This document shows, piece after piece, positions 20,471 to 31,532 of a DNA stretch of 64,000 nucleotides. Source of the stretch: Hymenoscyphus infarciens (Eukaryota > Ascomycota > Leotiomycetes > Helotiales > Helotiaceae); assembly GCA_001414345.1 (NCBI GenBank), contig LLCB01000065.1:1-64000 (forward strand), written 5' to 3'. The notes under the pieces are model-generated. The model worked only from the letters and a program-made list of their open reading frames with translations. It was not told the DNA's origin and ran no database searches. Position 1 is the first letter of the stretch. The number at the start of each line of letters is the position of its first letter. Both the position numbers and the translations under genes were made by a program.

Positions 20471-21864
20471 CTAAACACCCATCCCAACAACCAATTTGAC
20501 GCCCCCCATCTCACCCCCTTTCAACCTCTCAAGTCCATCCACAATCTTCTCCAGTCCTCCATCTAGGATATGCATCTCAGGCAATCTAATGGCTCCCCCC
20601 TCGACCAACTCATTCAACCTTACAGCAAACTCCCTCCCCGCCTCGTCAAGAACAAACCGTTTCATCTCAACCGTAACAACATCCACATGTCCCGGCACCT
20701 CGTCTTCTGCATTCATCATCGCTAATGGAGCAAGTATACATCTCTCTGCCTCATCAAAGCATTCCAAACATGAATTTGCCGTTGCTGGGCCTACGAGATC
20801 GATGGCTTTTGTGATATTGCTTGAGAGAGAACGGATCTCAGCTACGATTTCGTCGTTGGTTTTGTCATCTCGGATGATGACTTCTGCACCGAGGGAACGG
20901 GTAAGCGCTGCTGTTTTTGAGGAGGTGACGGCGATGACGCGGTGGTGGGAGAGGAGGGCAAGTTGGGTTGCGAATTGGCCTGTTATTGTTGAGCCGCCCC
21001 AGATCAATAATGTTGGTTTCTCATTCTCGCTTGTGGATGTGGCCGAAGGGGATGAGGGGATAGGAACTTCCAGCCATTTCCAGAGGGTCATTGCAGCTGT
21101 GAGACCGGCGACTCCTAGACAGGAGGCTTGTTCGAAGGAGAGGGTTGGGGGGATGGGGAGGACGGTGTGCGCGGGGACTGTGACGTATTGCTGGAAGGTT
21201 CCTGCGCGGGAGTCGCGGTAGTATGTGCCTGTTTCTTATATTAGTCTCCTTCTCAACAACATATGACATATGTCTCTTTCTCTCCCTCTTTTTCCCACAT
21301 CCCCCTCTAACCAAAACCACAGGAACAATATGAGAAACATTTTGGGGAAAGCATACTAGTCCAAACCCTATCACCAACCCTCAACCCCACCACCTCCCTC
21401 CCAACAACCTCCACAACCCCCGCCATCTCCCTCCCATTAACCCACGGAAAAGCAGGCATGCAGAAATTATAATCCACACTCTTGTAATCGATGGGATTCA
21501 GTCCCGTCGCTCGATTCGAAATGACGACTTCCTTCTCATGTTGTAATTCCGGGAAAGGGTGGTCTATTATCGCGTATTTGCGTTTTGACGCTACCACTAG
21601 AGCTTTGTTTCTTCGTTTCGCTTCTGTTGGTGGTTGAACTGATGTATGTGTCGGGATTAGAGTGATAGGTGAGAGCACTTCTTTGGTCTCTGACTTTGGG
21701 GATTTCGATTCTGAGACTAGGGAGCCTTGGGAGGTGGATGTGGAGGATGAGGTTATGCGTTTATCGTCGAAGTTGGGGAGGTGACCGGTTGTGGTGATTG
21801 CTTTTTCTTGTTGGGGTTTGATTAAACCGCAAGATATGGCATTGAGGAAGTTGGAGAAGGGCAT
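20471..21864 (-). CDS. Medium-chain dehydrogenase/reductase (zinc-independent enoyl/quinone reductase type)
   Basis: Exons 21357-21864 and 20471-21228 give 421 residues. After an N-terminal S/T/K-rich extension of about 75 residues comes a GroES-like catalytic domain (NRATGLNPIDYKSVDYNF, GREMAGVVEVVGREV, LRVGDRVW) and a Rossmann domain with LLIWGGSTITGQFATQLA at about residue 244. The GLNP-D-K pattern and lack of the zinc-ligand cysteines place it with the trans-acting enoyl-reductase/toxD-like group, which reduces C=C bonds with NADPH. The substrate is unknown and no biosynthetic cluster surrounds it. The ATG at 21864 was chosen because the open frame upstream encodes a hydrophobic stretch not typical of the family. 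That stretch could be a leader if translated. Confidence 0.8.
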
Positions 21865-22643
21865 CTTGTAAAATTGAAAACCCCTCGAGAAGGTAGGCGA
21901 GTAGGCGAGTATACAAACCAAGTATCGAAGGAGGGGGAGAGAGAAGAAGAGATAACCGATAACCAAATATCGAAGTACCACAGAACTCCCAAAAAAAGGC
22001 TTCGAGAGGATAACAAGCAATCCTTGTCTCTCTTTTCGAACACAACAAGTTCAAAGGAAAATAGACTAGATGCAAATTCTCGGAAAGGAATGAACAAAAG
22101 TCTTCCCTCAAGAAAAAGGATTATGAAATCACTCTTGCCCGCACACCGGCAAACCTACCCTACACCTTCAACAACCAACCTTGTATGTCGTGCTCTACGC
22201 ATCAATATCGGAATCGCTCCCATGGAGATCCGAAGGGCAGGAAAGGCGTACGGAGTATCGCAAGAGTGGTCCCGCCCGACGGGAATACCTTGCCGACCTC
22301 AAAGCTACCTATAAAAACAATAAAAACTAGTCCCCTCTGCCCGCTTCAAACTTACTTCCCTTACTGGTTTTTTTTTCTTTCATCGGAAATAATGGGTCGG
22401 TATTGTTTGAGGATGATAAATATTTGGCTGGATGAGGTTAACGTGTATGGCGTAAACTTGCTTATCGGTGTCGCAAGAGTTTTGGGATGGCTTCAAAAGT
22501 GGGAGGGTAGAATATTGATCACCTGACGTGGAAACGAGGACTTCTGGTGCTTCAAAGGAGTTGTTGCTTTCCACAACTACTTGAGAATAGGTGGTATAGA
22601 TGTATATATTCGATGACTTGAATAAACTCTTCTTCATGGTTCC
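21865..22643. other. Region between the reductase and the G-patch gene
   Basis: 779 bp holding the promoter of the reductase and the 3' end of the G-patch gene. Overlapping open frames on both strands are not supported by any domain. Confidence 0.55.
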
Positions 22644-24886
22644 TCATTCATCGTCATCATCATCACTATCATCCCCAAAAATGGCCTTGAAAACTGCTTC
22701 TCCAGCCCTCTGACCCTCCAAAGCTTCATTCTTCTCCGTATCAATAACCACCTGTGCCGGCGGTGCCTCTTCCATCGTGACTTCAGGAGTTTGGGAGTGG
22801 GATTGGGATATACCCGTAGAATCCTCTTTCCAATTCCGATTCCCCTGCATCATCATCTCATCAATCTTACTCCTCGAAACCAAATCCGGAGCCGCATTCC
22901 GCAAGGGTCCTTCATCCGCATGTTCAGTAGCACCAGGCTGAACATGCTTAGGCGGTTGAACCCCAAACCTCTTGCACAAAAGTCTCGTCGGATGCCAATC
23001 CTTCTCACTTCTAGTCATAGGTCCATACATGCCCAGCTTCGCCGCCTGTTCTGCGGGATCCTCAGGTTTGGCTGCCGGTTTGCTAAGGAGGGGAGAGTCT
23101 CTCGAAACTTCGGATGCATCCGATGCCAGTTTTGGCGCGGTGGTTGAAGAGGTAAATCGGGTAGCCATCATTCCCGACATGGGCTTGAAGATCTGGGCAC
23201 AGTTTGCGAATTCCCGTAATTCTTTTAGCCAGTTCTCTTTTGAGACGCTGGGGGGTCGTTCCATCGGATGGGGATTTACACCGGCTTGGACTTCGAGGTA
23301 TGCTCGGTAGCGACCTCTTTTTGATTCGTCTTCGCCGTATGGCATGAATCCGCTTGCTCCTCTACTCAGAGCCGCTTCGGCTATATATTTCTCGACTTTG
23401 GGTATTTGAGCCAAGAGCTCCTTTTGTCGTTCTTCCTCTGTCATGTTATATCCTTTTGGGATTTCACCCAGGGCTGGTGGGAGATTTGTCTTGCCAGTTG
23501 TAGAAACTAGTCGCTCCCGTGCTGCGGGACTGAGAAAATCAAAGACGGATTTCCCTGGTAGAGCTGCTTCTCCAAGAATGGCAGCACGAGATTTTGGGTC
23601 TAGTTTTGAAAGTTTTGCTGCGTCTGCTGTCGATAGAAACGATCCTGCTCCAGCGCCAGATTTTGGTTGTTTCGAAGACACCCAGTCTTTTGGTATTTCA
23701 GGAGGTTCATATTTCCCAGAAGATTCAAGAATCGAGGAGAGTTCATCGTTGCTGCTTAAGATAAAACCATCCAGAGGCAAACGACCATCATGACATTTCC
23801 GAAAACCAGCTGACGCCTTCGCCATAGCCAATTTCTTCGATATAAAAACTGGCTTTGCCTTTAACAATGGATTGACAGACCCTTTAATCGGTTTCTTCTT
23901 CTTCTTGTCCCCTCCAATAACCCGATTGTATGATATTCGCGGTCCAATTTCGTAGGGATCTTCGTCATCCGAGCCTGTATCGTTCAAAATGCCAATCCCA
24001 ATTCCCCCACGAACAGGTTTCTTCTTCTTCGTCTTCTTCGGTCCAAGTAAAGCCAATTGTGAACCACCCTCCTCCTCCTCATCAGATTTGACAACCTCAG
24101 CAGCCGGCCCAACACTCGACGAAAGCTTGGCCTCCCCCTCATACCCCAATCCCTTATGATCATTCTTCCTCACAAACCCAATCATTTCCGTATTCTCCGG
24201 GGCAAATAAATGCATTCCCTCCCCCTCCACGCCATCAAGCCTTGCCTTCCGTCGAACCTTGGGACCAATCCCCTGTCCCTCCTTCCACCCCATCCTCTTC
24301 AAAAGCTTCGCACCAATAGTATCCCCCTCAATCCGCAAAAGACCCATCAGCCCCCCTCTACTCGCAACATCATCTTGCGTAGACCCAAGCCCAGAGAAAC
24401 CCTCGTTGGTTTGTACCCGTTGAGCCTCGACAGCATCCGCGATATCCTCGTCATCCATGAAATCCTCCGGTCGTTGTTGCGGCGCTTTGGGGGCATCTTT
24501 CTTTCGATTCGTGCGTGAGGAGACGAAGGTTGAGGGCGTCCATCCCTCTTTCGAGCCGACAGTGTTGTAATACCTTCCAACCCATTAGCTTTCTTCCCCA
24601 AACCCCAAACCCCAATAACCCGTCCCCCCTCAACTAAAAGCCCCCAAGCCCAAGCAAGAGAGAAAGAAAATCGCACATACCCAGCACTAAACCCCCCCGT
24701 AAAAGCCCCATGTAACCTCTTCAACCCCCTCTCATCCCTCACCTCCTGCTTCCAAACCGGCACATAACTCCCATCATCCCTCACGTCGGGATCCAGCGGT
24801 GGAAGCGGCGTACCAAAGGTCACGAATGGCGATTGTTGGGCCTGCAGATCGGATTCGTAAGCTGCTCGAGACCGCTTGCCGGACAT
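22644..24886 (-). CDS. GPATCH1-like G-patch splicing protein
   Basis: Exons 24681-24886 and 22644-24573 give 711 residues. The N-terminus (about 20-110: [20 protein letters not shown], then [17 protein letters not shown] and [19 protein letters not shown]) is the DUF1604 region found only in GPATCH1/TGH orthologues. It is followed by a G-patch (about 152-200: [18 protein letters not shown]), which in such proteins recruits and stimulates DEAH-box helicases. Human GPATCH1 is found in catalytic-stage spliceosomes. The long C-terminal part is charged and contains [19 protein letters not shown], a block shared by the family. The C-terminus is acidic ([10 protein letters not shown]). The donor GTATGT and matching phase support the single intron. 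Confidence 0.9.
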
Positions 24887-27584
24887 GGTGGAAACATGCG
24901 TTCTGAGTTGAGGATGAGTTCTAGAAATTGGGGAGAGGTGGAAAGGCTGCAGCCTTGCGATTGAGGCAAGATGGGAAGTTGGATGATTGGTTCGCGTAAC
25001 GCTTTTGTATTTTTGAGTTAATATCACTAGATGAGGGGAGCTTCTGTTGAAGAGAGGGATGGATCCCTTTATCATTTTTCAGCCTCAAGAGAACTGGATT
25101 CGTCAAATATCAAAAATCGATTCACATAATGACGTCCACCTACACCGCAGATTTCATTTGAGAAAGTGCATCTGTATAGTCTTAATTTCCATAGTCCTAT
25201 ACGATTAACCAATCTGGTTCGTATATTTTCAAGTTTATCTATTTCTGACTTCTGATTTTCCTTGGGAAATGATTTCAAACCTGGGATTCTCAACGTAAGT
25301 TCCTCTCGAAACGGCCCGGAAGAAACATGGTAGCTTTTGCTATGTCGAATTTGGGCCACAAAAGAAAGGTTAGTAAGCAGATGTTAGCATGTCACTCATC
25401 TATGGTTGATGACTATCCGTTGTGCCCTTGCGAGGCTACGTAAAGCATTCCTTTTGTCAGCCAACAACTCCTCTTTGGGAGAAGTGTTGTTTTTCGTTAA
25501 TCCCGAGGTAGATTCCACTCGGAAATACTCCGTACCGTTATCGTACCAGCAAGCACTTGTGGCGGTCATCTTTATATGGTTCGAGCCTTACGTCGTCAGC
25601 CACTATCGAATACGCCCGGCGGCAGTTGGTTTCTTATCTCTGCCTGACATGTGATGACAACATTGTTCGACAGGTTCTCAGCCAGTAGGACCCGTCAATG
25701 GCGCGCCAATGGAATGGAACTTCGTACCATGCGATTCAGGCGAGAATGCGGGGTTTTTCGAGAGTGGAATCATCATGGATGAGGCTCGTCAACTTTGTTC
25801 TCCAGATGTTTCTAGAGTGGGATGAGAAGGTTTTCAGATTGCTGACACTTGGCGGTCCGACCTGAAAGCATTCCACTGGCCAAGACCCAAGTCTTCCAGA
25901 AGGGGCCGCCGCCCTAAAAATTGGAGATTTGTGTGGTTGTCCTGTCGCATTGACAATCATCGATCATCCTTCTGAATCGTGTAATGTATATTGATCGGTT
26001 CGAGTTGTCGAATATCGGCTCGAGAATTGTTTTCTCGAAAAGGTGCTGCTTGCTTCCCTCGGAAGGGACGAACGACAGGATCAAACATGCGAGCGAGTGT
26101 TTGTCGCACGAAGGAATGATGATGAGAGAGAAATGTTTGTTCTCCTGGTTCCCTGGCCCTGCCTGGTCTGCGATGAAGACGGGAGGTTGAGATTTGAGAA
26201 AAGGAAAAAGGGGGGATACGAGCTGAGTCTATGATTGGTTCTGGGTGCAACAAGGAGGGATCAAAGCCTTGTTCTTCGAGTGAGTCACCGTCACGCTAAC
26301 CCACCGCCACCTCGGGCGCATTAAGAGTCCTCCCTCCCAGAACTTGCCAGGTTGCAGGTTGCAGGTTGGAAGGCAGTGGTGATCTAAAAGTGGACGCTTG
26401 AGAGGCTCTGGTGCATCTTGTCGCACTGCGCGTTGCAAGAGGGGGTGCATTGAGGAGTTGAGTAACGAACGGGTGATGGTGTTGTTGTTGGAGAAGAAAA
26501 GATCTGTTCTTTTTCTATTCTGGAGCATGAGGAATCGAATCCTCTGATGGCTTGCGATGGCTTCAGATGGCGTATGAATCGTGTCGTGCCCTTGTCGAGG
26601 GAGAGTCTGCGCTGCGCTGCTTCCAAGTTCCAAAGCTGGGGGCGGGTGGCAATTTACCTGATAATTTCCCTGCGTGCTGTGCTGTGCTGTGCTACCGGAC
26701 AGCCGTTCATTCTCCCTCCGTTGGACCCGTTGGTCGCATCTCCTCCTCAACACCATGGCATGCACATCGTGAGCCTCGCATTGTTTCGAAGGGGTCGATG
26801 TGTGAGAGTAAAAGCATCTTGGGAGAATACGGATATGCCCATGGCTCAGGGCCACGGCTCCAATGCTCCAATGCTCCAATGCACTCGAAAAGGGGCACGC
26901 TTGCCGTGGCGCACGGTGATGCGGTCGCCTTCTTTCCAACCAAAAAACGGTTTCAAGAAGGGGCCGATCCGACAAGCCTGTGGTGCCATTGGCCGAATCG
27001 GTCCGCGCTAACCAGGCCGGGCCTGAGAAAAGAAAGACGAGAGCGCAAAGTTCGTCAAATCGACGCCTGGCTGCCTGAGGCTCCGAGCTGACTCGGCAGT
27101 ATATAACAATCGCTCCTCCCCAGACGTTTTGAAGGCCTTTCTCGCGTAATCGGGTCTAGTCTACTTCCGCGTAATCACCACCATCTCACCATCTCACCAT
27201 CTCACCATCTCGACCACATCCCCATACTCGCACCACCATCTTCCACACCGTCTCTGCCATCTCGCGCGATTGCCAGAGCACAGTGTTTGGTCGAATACGT
27301 TCATTCACAGCTGCAAAAGTCAGCCCCAAAGAAAAGGTCCTTCGAAGACAGACTTGGCCGTCGTCTTTGTTCGAGCGCATCGCGATTCACCCAAAATCAG
27401 TCCCATCCAATAGCCATTCCCATATCCTCCTCTCTTAGTATTGTGGATAGTGATAGAGATCGAATATCTATTCACTCATCGTCCGGCGAGCAGTTACTGT
27501 AGGGGAGACATTGAGTTGTTTTTCTCCTCCAAACGGTACGCTAGCCCAGCCTCCTCCCTCTCCCACCTCAGCCTTGTCGCGGGG
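24887..27584. other. Long divergent intergenic region between the G-patch gene and TBP
   Basis: About 2.7 kb without a supported gene. Several open frames on both strands at 26229-27091 overlap each other in antisense and have no domains. Features seen: GCTCCAAT three times in a row (about 26858-26882), a GTGCT run (about 26675-26695), four copies of CACCATCTC (about 27178-27215), a TGAGTCA at 26281 and a TATATAA at about 27102. Confidence 0.55.
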
Positions 27585-27591
27585 TATAAAT
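27585..27591 (+). promoter_or_regulatory. TATAAAT element upstream of the TBP gene
   Basis: TATAAATATT follows a G-run 183 bp before the TBP start codon, in otherwise C/T-rich leader-like sequence. It is a candidate core promoter, though the transcription start is unknown and an earlier TATATAA lies at about 27102. Confidence 0.4.
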
Positions 27592-27773
27592 ATTTTGCAC
27601 CGCCCTCCAACCTCTCCCGCTACACACTTTTTTCGCAGTCCACCCTCATCTTTGCGACGACCCCCAACACGCGCGCATCTCATCTCGGCTTGATTCCCAG
27701 TCTAACAGTGTCCCTGCAGACCTGCTCTACCCCTTTTCCATCGTTCGTCGAGGTCCATAACATCCTCTTCACC

Positions 27774-28718
27774 ATGGATCAAATCCAAACCCACCCCAAC
27801 AACGCCGCGCAGGCCAAGAACTTCATTGCGCCCGGCTCCTTGTCGTTCCCCGGTGGTGCTGGTGAATTGACTCCACCGTCCGATGGTCAAGCTCAGAAGG
27901 CGATGAATGGTCCACAGCAGCAGGTCGCTCAAGGCCACGTTGGCAACGGGGTGGCTCCCGCGACGCCTGCCGCTACACCAGGTACCACCGCGAGCGCAAC
28001 CACAGGTGTCAGTGGCATCGTCCCTACTCTGCAGTATGTATCACCCTGAACCTCAGTTTTGAACTTGAGGCTTATCTTGCATGTAAAGAAACATCGTTGC
28101 CACGGTCAATCTCGATTGCCGCTTGGATCTGAAGACGATCGCCCTGCATGCCAGAAACGCCGAATACAATCCCAAGGTACTGCTGACTCTAGGCCTGCTT
28201 CACTTTCGTGCTTGCTAACCAACACAGCGTTTTGCGGCTGTTATCATGCGCATCAGAGAGCCAAAGACTACTGCCTTGATCTTTGCCTCGGGCAAGATGG
28301 TCGTGACGGGTGCGAAATCAGAGGACGATTCGAAGCTAGCATCACGAAAGTATGCGCGCATCATTCAGAAGCTCGGTTTCAATGCCAAGTTCACCGACTT
28401 CAAGATCCAGAACATTGTCGGCTCTTGCGACATCAAGTTCCCCATTCGTTTGGAAGGTCTTGCGTCGCGCCATCACAATTTCAGCTCTTACGAGCCCGAG
28501 TTGTTCCCTGGTCTCATTTACAGAATGATTAAGCCCAAGATTGTCTTGTTGATCTTCGTCAGCGGCAAGATCGTCTTGACTGGCGCCAAAGTTCGTGAGG
28601 AGATTTACCAGGCCTTTGAAATGATCTACCCCGTGCTCCAGGGTAAGTTTTATCATGAAATCACCTTCAATCTCATACATGGTACTAACATTCACATCCA
28701 GACTTCAAAAAGGTCTAG
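27774..28718 (+). CDS. TBP: TATA-binding protein (TFIID subunit)
   Basis: Exons 27774-28033, 28089-28176, 28228-28642 and 28702-28718 give 259 residues. TBP nucleates transcription by RNA polymerases I, II and III. A non-conserved N-terminus of about 85 residues, rich in Q, P, A, G and T, precedes the saddle core. The core is two direct repeats: [20 protein letters not shown] with [18 protein letters not shown], then [18 protein letters not shown] with [18 protein letters not shown]. Length and core match fungal TBP. The last coding exon is only 17 nt (DFKKV plus stop), so ORF reading alone would miss the true C-terminus and append intron translation. Confidence 0.97.
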
Positions 28719-29546
28719 TGGAGCAATGCGAAGATTTGCATCAGCGGTACGATCATTCAACTTCCTCCACCGCAGGATGTACCATTATACCCAACTTGTA
28801 CCAGTATTTCTGTTTTTTCACGATTTTCACGACCCTTTTCCAAAAGCCTCGGCATATGGTTGGCGCCTCAGTCACCCAACTGATATGACAATTCTCATCG
28901 TCGTTCAGTAGTCACCATATTGCTTCCGTCATCCTAAGCATTGCATCGGCGTACAAGGGGATGAGTCCGCGGAGAGGGCTCACCAAAGGTTTCTAGCATG
29001 TTTCTGTTTTTATTTTACTGCACGCGCGCGCGAAGAACATAGATTGCACACAGCACACATTCGGCGATGGCATGTGCGCAGGTCGAAGATGCCGTCTTAA
29101 TTACGCTCTTCATAAACCAAGAGTTAATATTCTCGTTGCGAGGGTCAAGGGTCCAGCTCTCCTAAGGGAATGCCAAAAGGAGTATGACACTTTGATGGAG
29201 ACTAGGTTTCACCCAGACGGGCCGTTGATGTCTCGGGTTGCCAAAAAATAATAAGTATCGTGGTGACAGATGCTCGTGTGGCTTGCTTTTTCAACATACT
29301 ACTTACTGGCTTGCGCCGGTGGTAAAGCTGCGTGGGCTGTCACGAATTGCTCTGATGGACGGTGGGGTTTACCATACCATTCTGATAGTCAATTCATACC
29401 ATGATAAATAATCTCTGTATTTCTCTATGTGAGTGATAAGATGAACGCTTACCTGATCTGTTGTTTGTCCTTCGCAGATGATATAATCTTCTACCATGAT
29501 AGACGATGGTGAGAACTATGACGAGGATATAGGAACGAAGTTCCCT
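28719..29546. other. Convergent 3' region of TBP and the FAD oxidase
   Basis: 828 bp with the 3' UTRs of two convergent genes, including a short CG alternation (about 29021-29033). No gene is recognised. Confidence 0.55.
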
Positions 29547-31022
29547 TCAAAGCTTACTACTTTTCTTCATCTTCAATTCCAAGATCATACCAGGTCTCCC
29601 ACCTCTGCTGCCATCTTCCGTGACGACATTCTCCACTGCCTCCTTCCAAGCCCATTTCTCCTTGAACTCCTCAGGGCAGTTGCCTTGCACGCAGTCCACG
29701 ATTTTGTCCCCGATGACAGGCAAGAACTTGAAACCATGACCGCTGCCCCCAGTTGCGAGAAACAGGTTGGAGTAGATAGGATGATATGAGATGAGGAAGT
29801 CGCCGGTCGGTGTATCGGTATACCAACAAATCTTGGATTCTGTGAAAGGTCGCCCGGCCAAGGAAGGGATCATTTCGGCGAGAGCTTTCTTGCAAGCTTC
29901 CTCTCCTTCGATGGGGATCCACAGGTTGGGATTGTCTAGTTTGGTGACTGGTCGAGAGACCGTGATTGTCTTGTCGGGGTTGGAGGCGGAGATGGGTTCG
30001 GGGTTTGTGATTGGGACAGGGTTTGAATAACCATAGCCGTGACGTGCGACCTTGAGCAAGTTGTTTCGAGGAGGGATAATAAACATTCCACAGCTCATAT
30101 TTAAGAAGACTGGCATCTTCCCTAGTCTTTCCTGTTCCGCATCCGTGATTGGAAGGTAGGAAAGCACTTGTCCAGTAGCTTGGCACCGTCCTCGGAGGTC
30201 AGTAAGTGAAGGCGTCCATGCCCCAGTCGCCAAAATAGTCAAGTCCGCAGTGAGTGTTGTAGAATCCGAAAGCTTGACGCCTCGAACGGACTTCGTCGGG
30301 GAGAAAAGTAGTGTCGTGACGGTCGCTACTTTGAAGTCTACACGGTTAGTGGATTCGACTTGACGTCGGAGCCATACCATGGAAGCTTCTGCGTCTGCCC
30401 AACCACTGCAAGTGTTGATGTAACCCCAATCACCTGAGTCTCCGCCAGTACCCACTCTGTCAGAGATCTCTTGACGAGACTTGAGTTCATGGACGGACCC
30501 CTCAGCGGGAGTGCCTTTGTTAAGGGCGATGACGTTTTCGTAGGATGACCGGACGTAGGGTAGACCATTAGAGAAGGCATTGGCAACAAGTGTGAGACCA
30601 CTCTCAGTGTATCGACCAGAACCTCCTAGGGAGTCTGGTGAAGAGGATCGACGCCATATATTCTGCGCCTTGTCCGCGAGGGCTGCGTAGGCCGGGTCTG
30701 CGTAATCTGTGACAATTAACAAGTTAGCAAATGTTTGAAACAATCACGAAGGAAAGTAGGTTTGGGAGAAGTTGATGAACTGGGAAGCTAGCCTACCTGG
30801 ACGAATTATTCGAGAAGTATCGATAGAACTGCCATCTGGTGAGGGAAAGGAGCTTCTATCGACGAGGGTGATCTTCGTTCCAGAAAACGAGGGGCGAGTT
30901 GCGAGGGAGAGGGCTGTGGAAAGACCAAATACCCCCGACCCGACGATGAGAATTGATGTTGGAGGAGTGAAGTTTGGGGAAGAAGGATGTGGGAAGGATG
31001 AAGAAGCAGAGGGAGAGGTCAT
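29547..31022 (-). CDS. Peroxisomal FAD-dependent amine oxidase (fructosyl-amino-acid/sarcosine oxidase family)
   Basis: Exons 30797-31022 and 29547-30706 give 461 residues. The DAO-fold oxidase begins with a dinucleotide-binding ILIVGSGVFGLSTALSLA (about 25-42). It continues with TSRIIRPDYADPAYAALA and ends with GGSGHGFKFLPVIGDKIV, the flavin-contacting block of fructosyl amine and sarcosine/pipecolate oxidases. The C-terminal tripeptide is SKL, a classical PTS1, so peroxisomal import is expected, as for many H2O2-forming oxidases. The covalent-FAD cysteine typical of monomeric sarcosine oxidase was not positively located. The exact substrate (fructosyl amino acid, sarcosine or pipecolate) is open. 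The intron splits RIIRP|DYAD, and the splice restores this conserved motif. Confidence 0.85.
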
Positions 31023-31532
31023 TTTAGTGTCTTTGCTTTCCCGACGCGCCGAGGAATGTGTGGTGATTGTGGGTCTCTGGGTCTCTGACTGTACTAGTAA
31101 TTCTGACTCCAGAATCCCGTCGGGATGATTTGATGGATGTGAATCAACGAACTGCAACGAGATGGGGTAAGGAGAGAGGAGAAAGATGCTGTTTATGTAC
31201 TGGAGAAATATGTACAGTGAACGTGAATACGAAAGGAAAGAGAAGGAAAAAGGACTAGAAATGATGCGATAAGAAGGAATGGGGCGTTGAGTTGTGTGGT
31301 TTGGAAAGCTGGAGTGGGGTTGACTGCAGGTATACTAGTACTGTACCTGGAAGGGCTGAGTTTTGACAAGTGAAGGACATCGGAGCGGAATTGATCCGTA
31401 CCTCGCCGACTTGACTCCGATTTCGAGAGCTCAACACCAGCCCGGAACGCTTTGCGACAGGACCAAAAGCACCACATACTACCCTTTGCCCACTCTCAAT
31501 ACCCCAACAGATGATGTGATATAGCTGCAGCC
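31023..31532. promoter_or_regulatory. Divergent upstream region of the FAD oxidase (-) and the U2SURP-like gene (+)
   Basis: 510 bp between start codons. The oxidase frame is open upstream of its ATG, but the called start fits the family. No discrete site is recognised. Confidence 0.5.

Noticed and set aside
26229..27091. Long overlapping open frames on both strands (up to 248 codons) between the G-patch gene and TBP
   Set aside because: They are antisense to each other, contain many C/H/R-rich stretches without domains, have no supporting splice structure, and follow from the GC-rich composition.
20471..31022. Reductase, SDR and FAD oxidase as a secondary-metabolite cluster
   Set aside because: They are interleaved with housekeeping genes (G-patch protein, TBP, U2SURP-like) and there is no backbone synthase, transporter or pathway regulator nearby.
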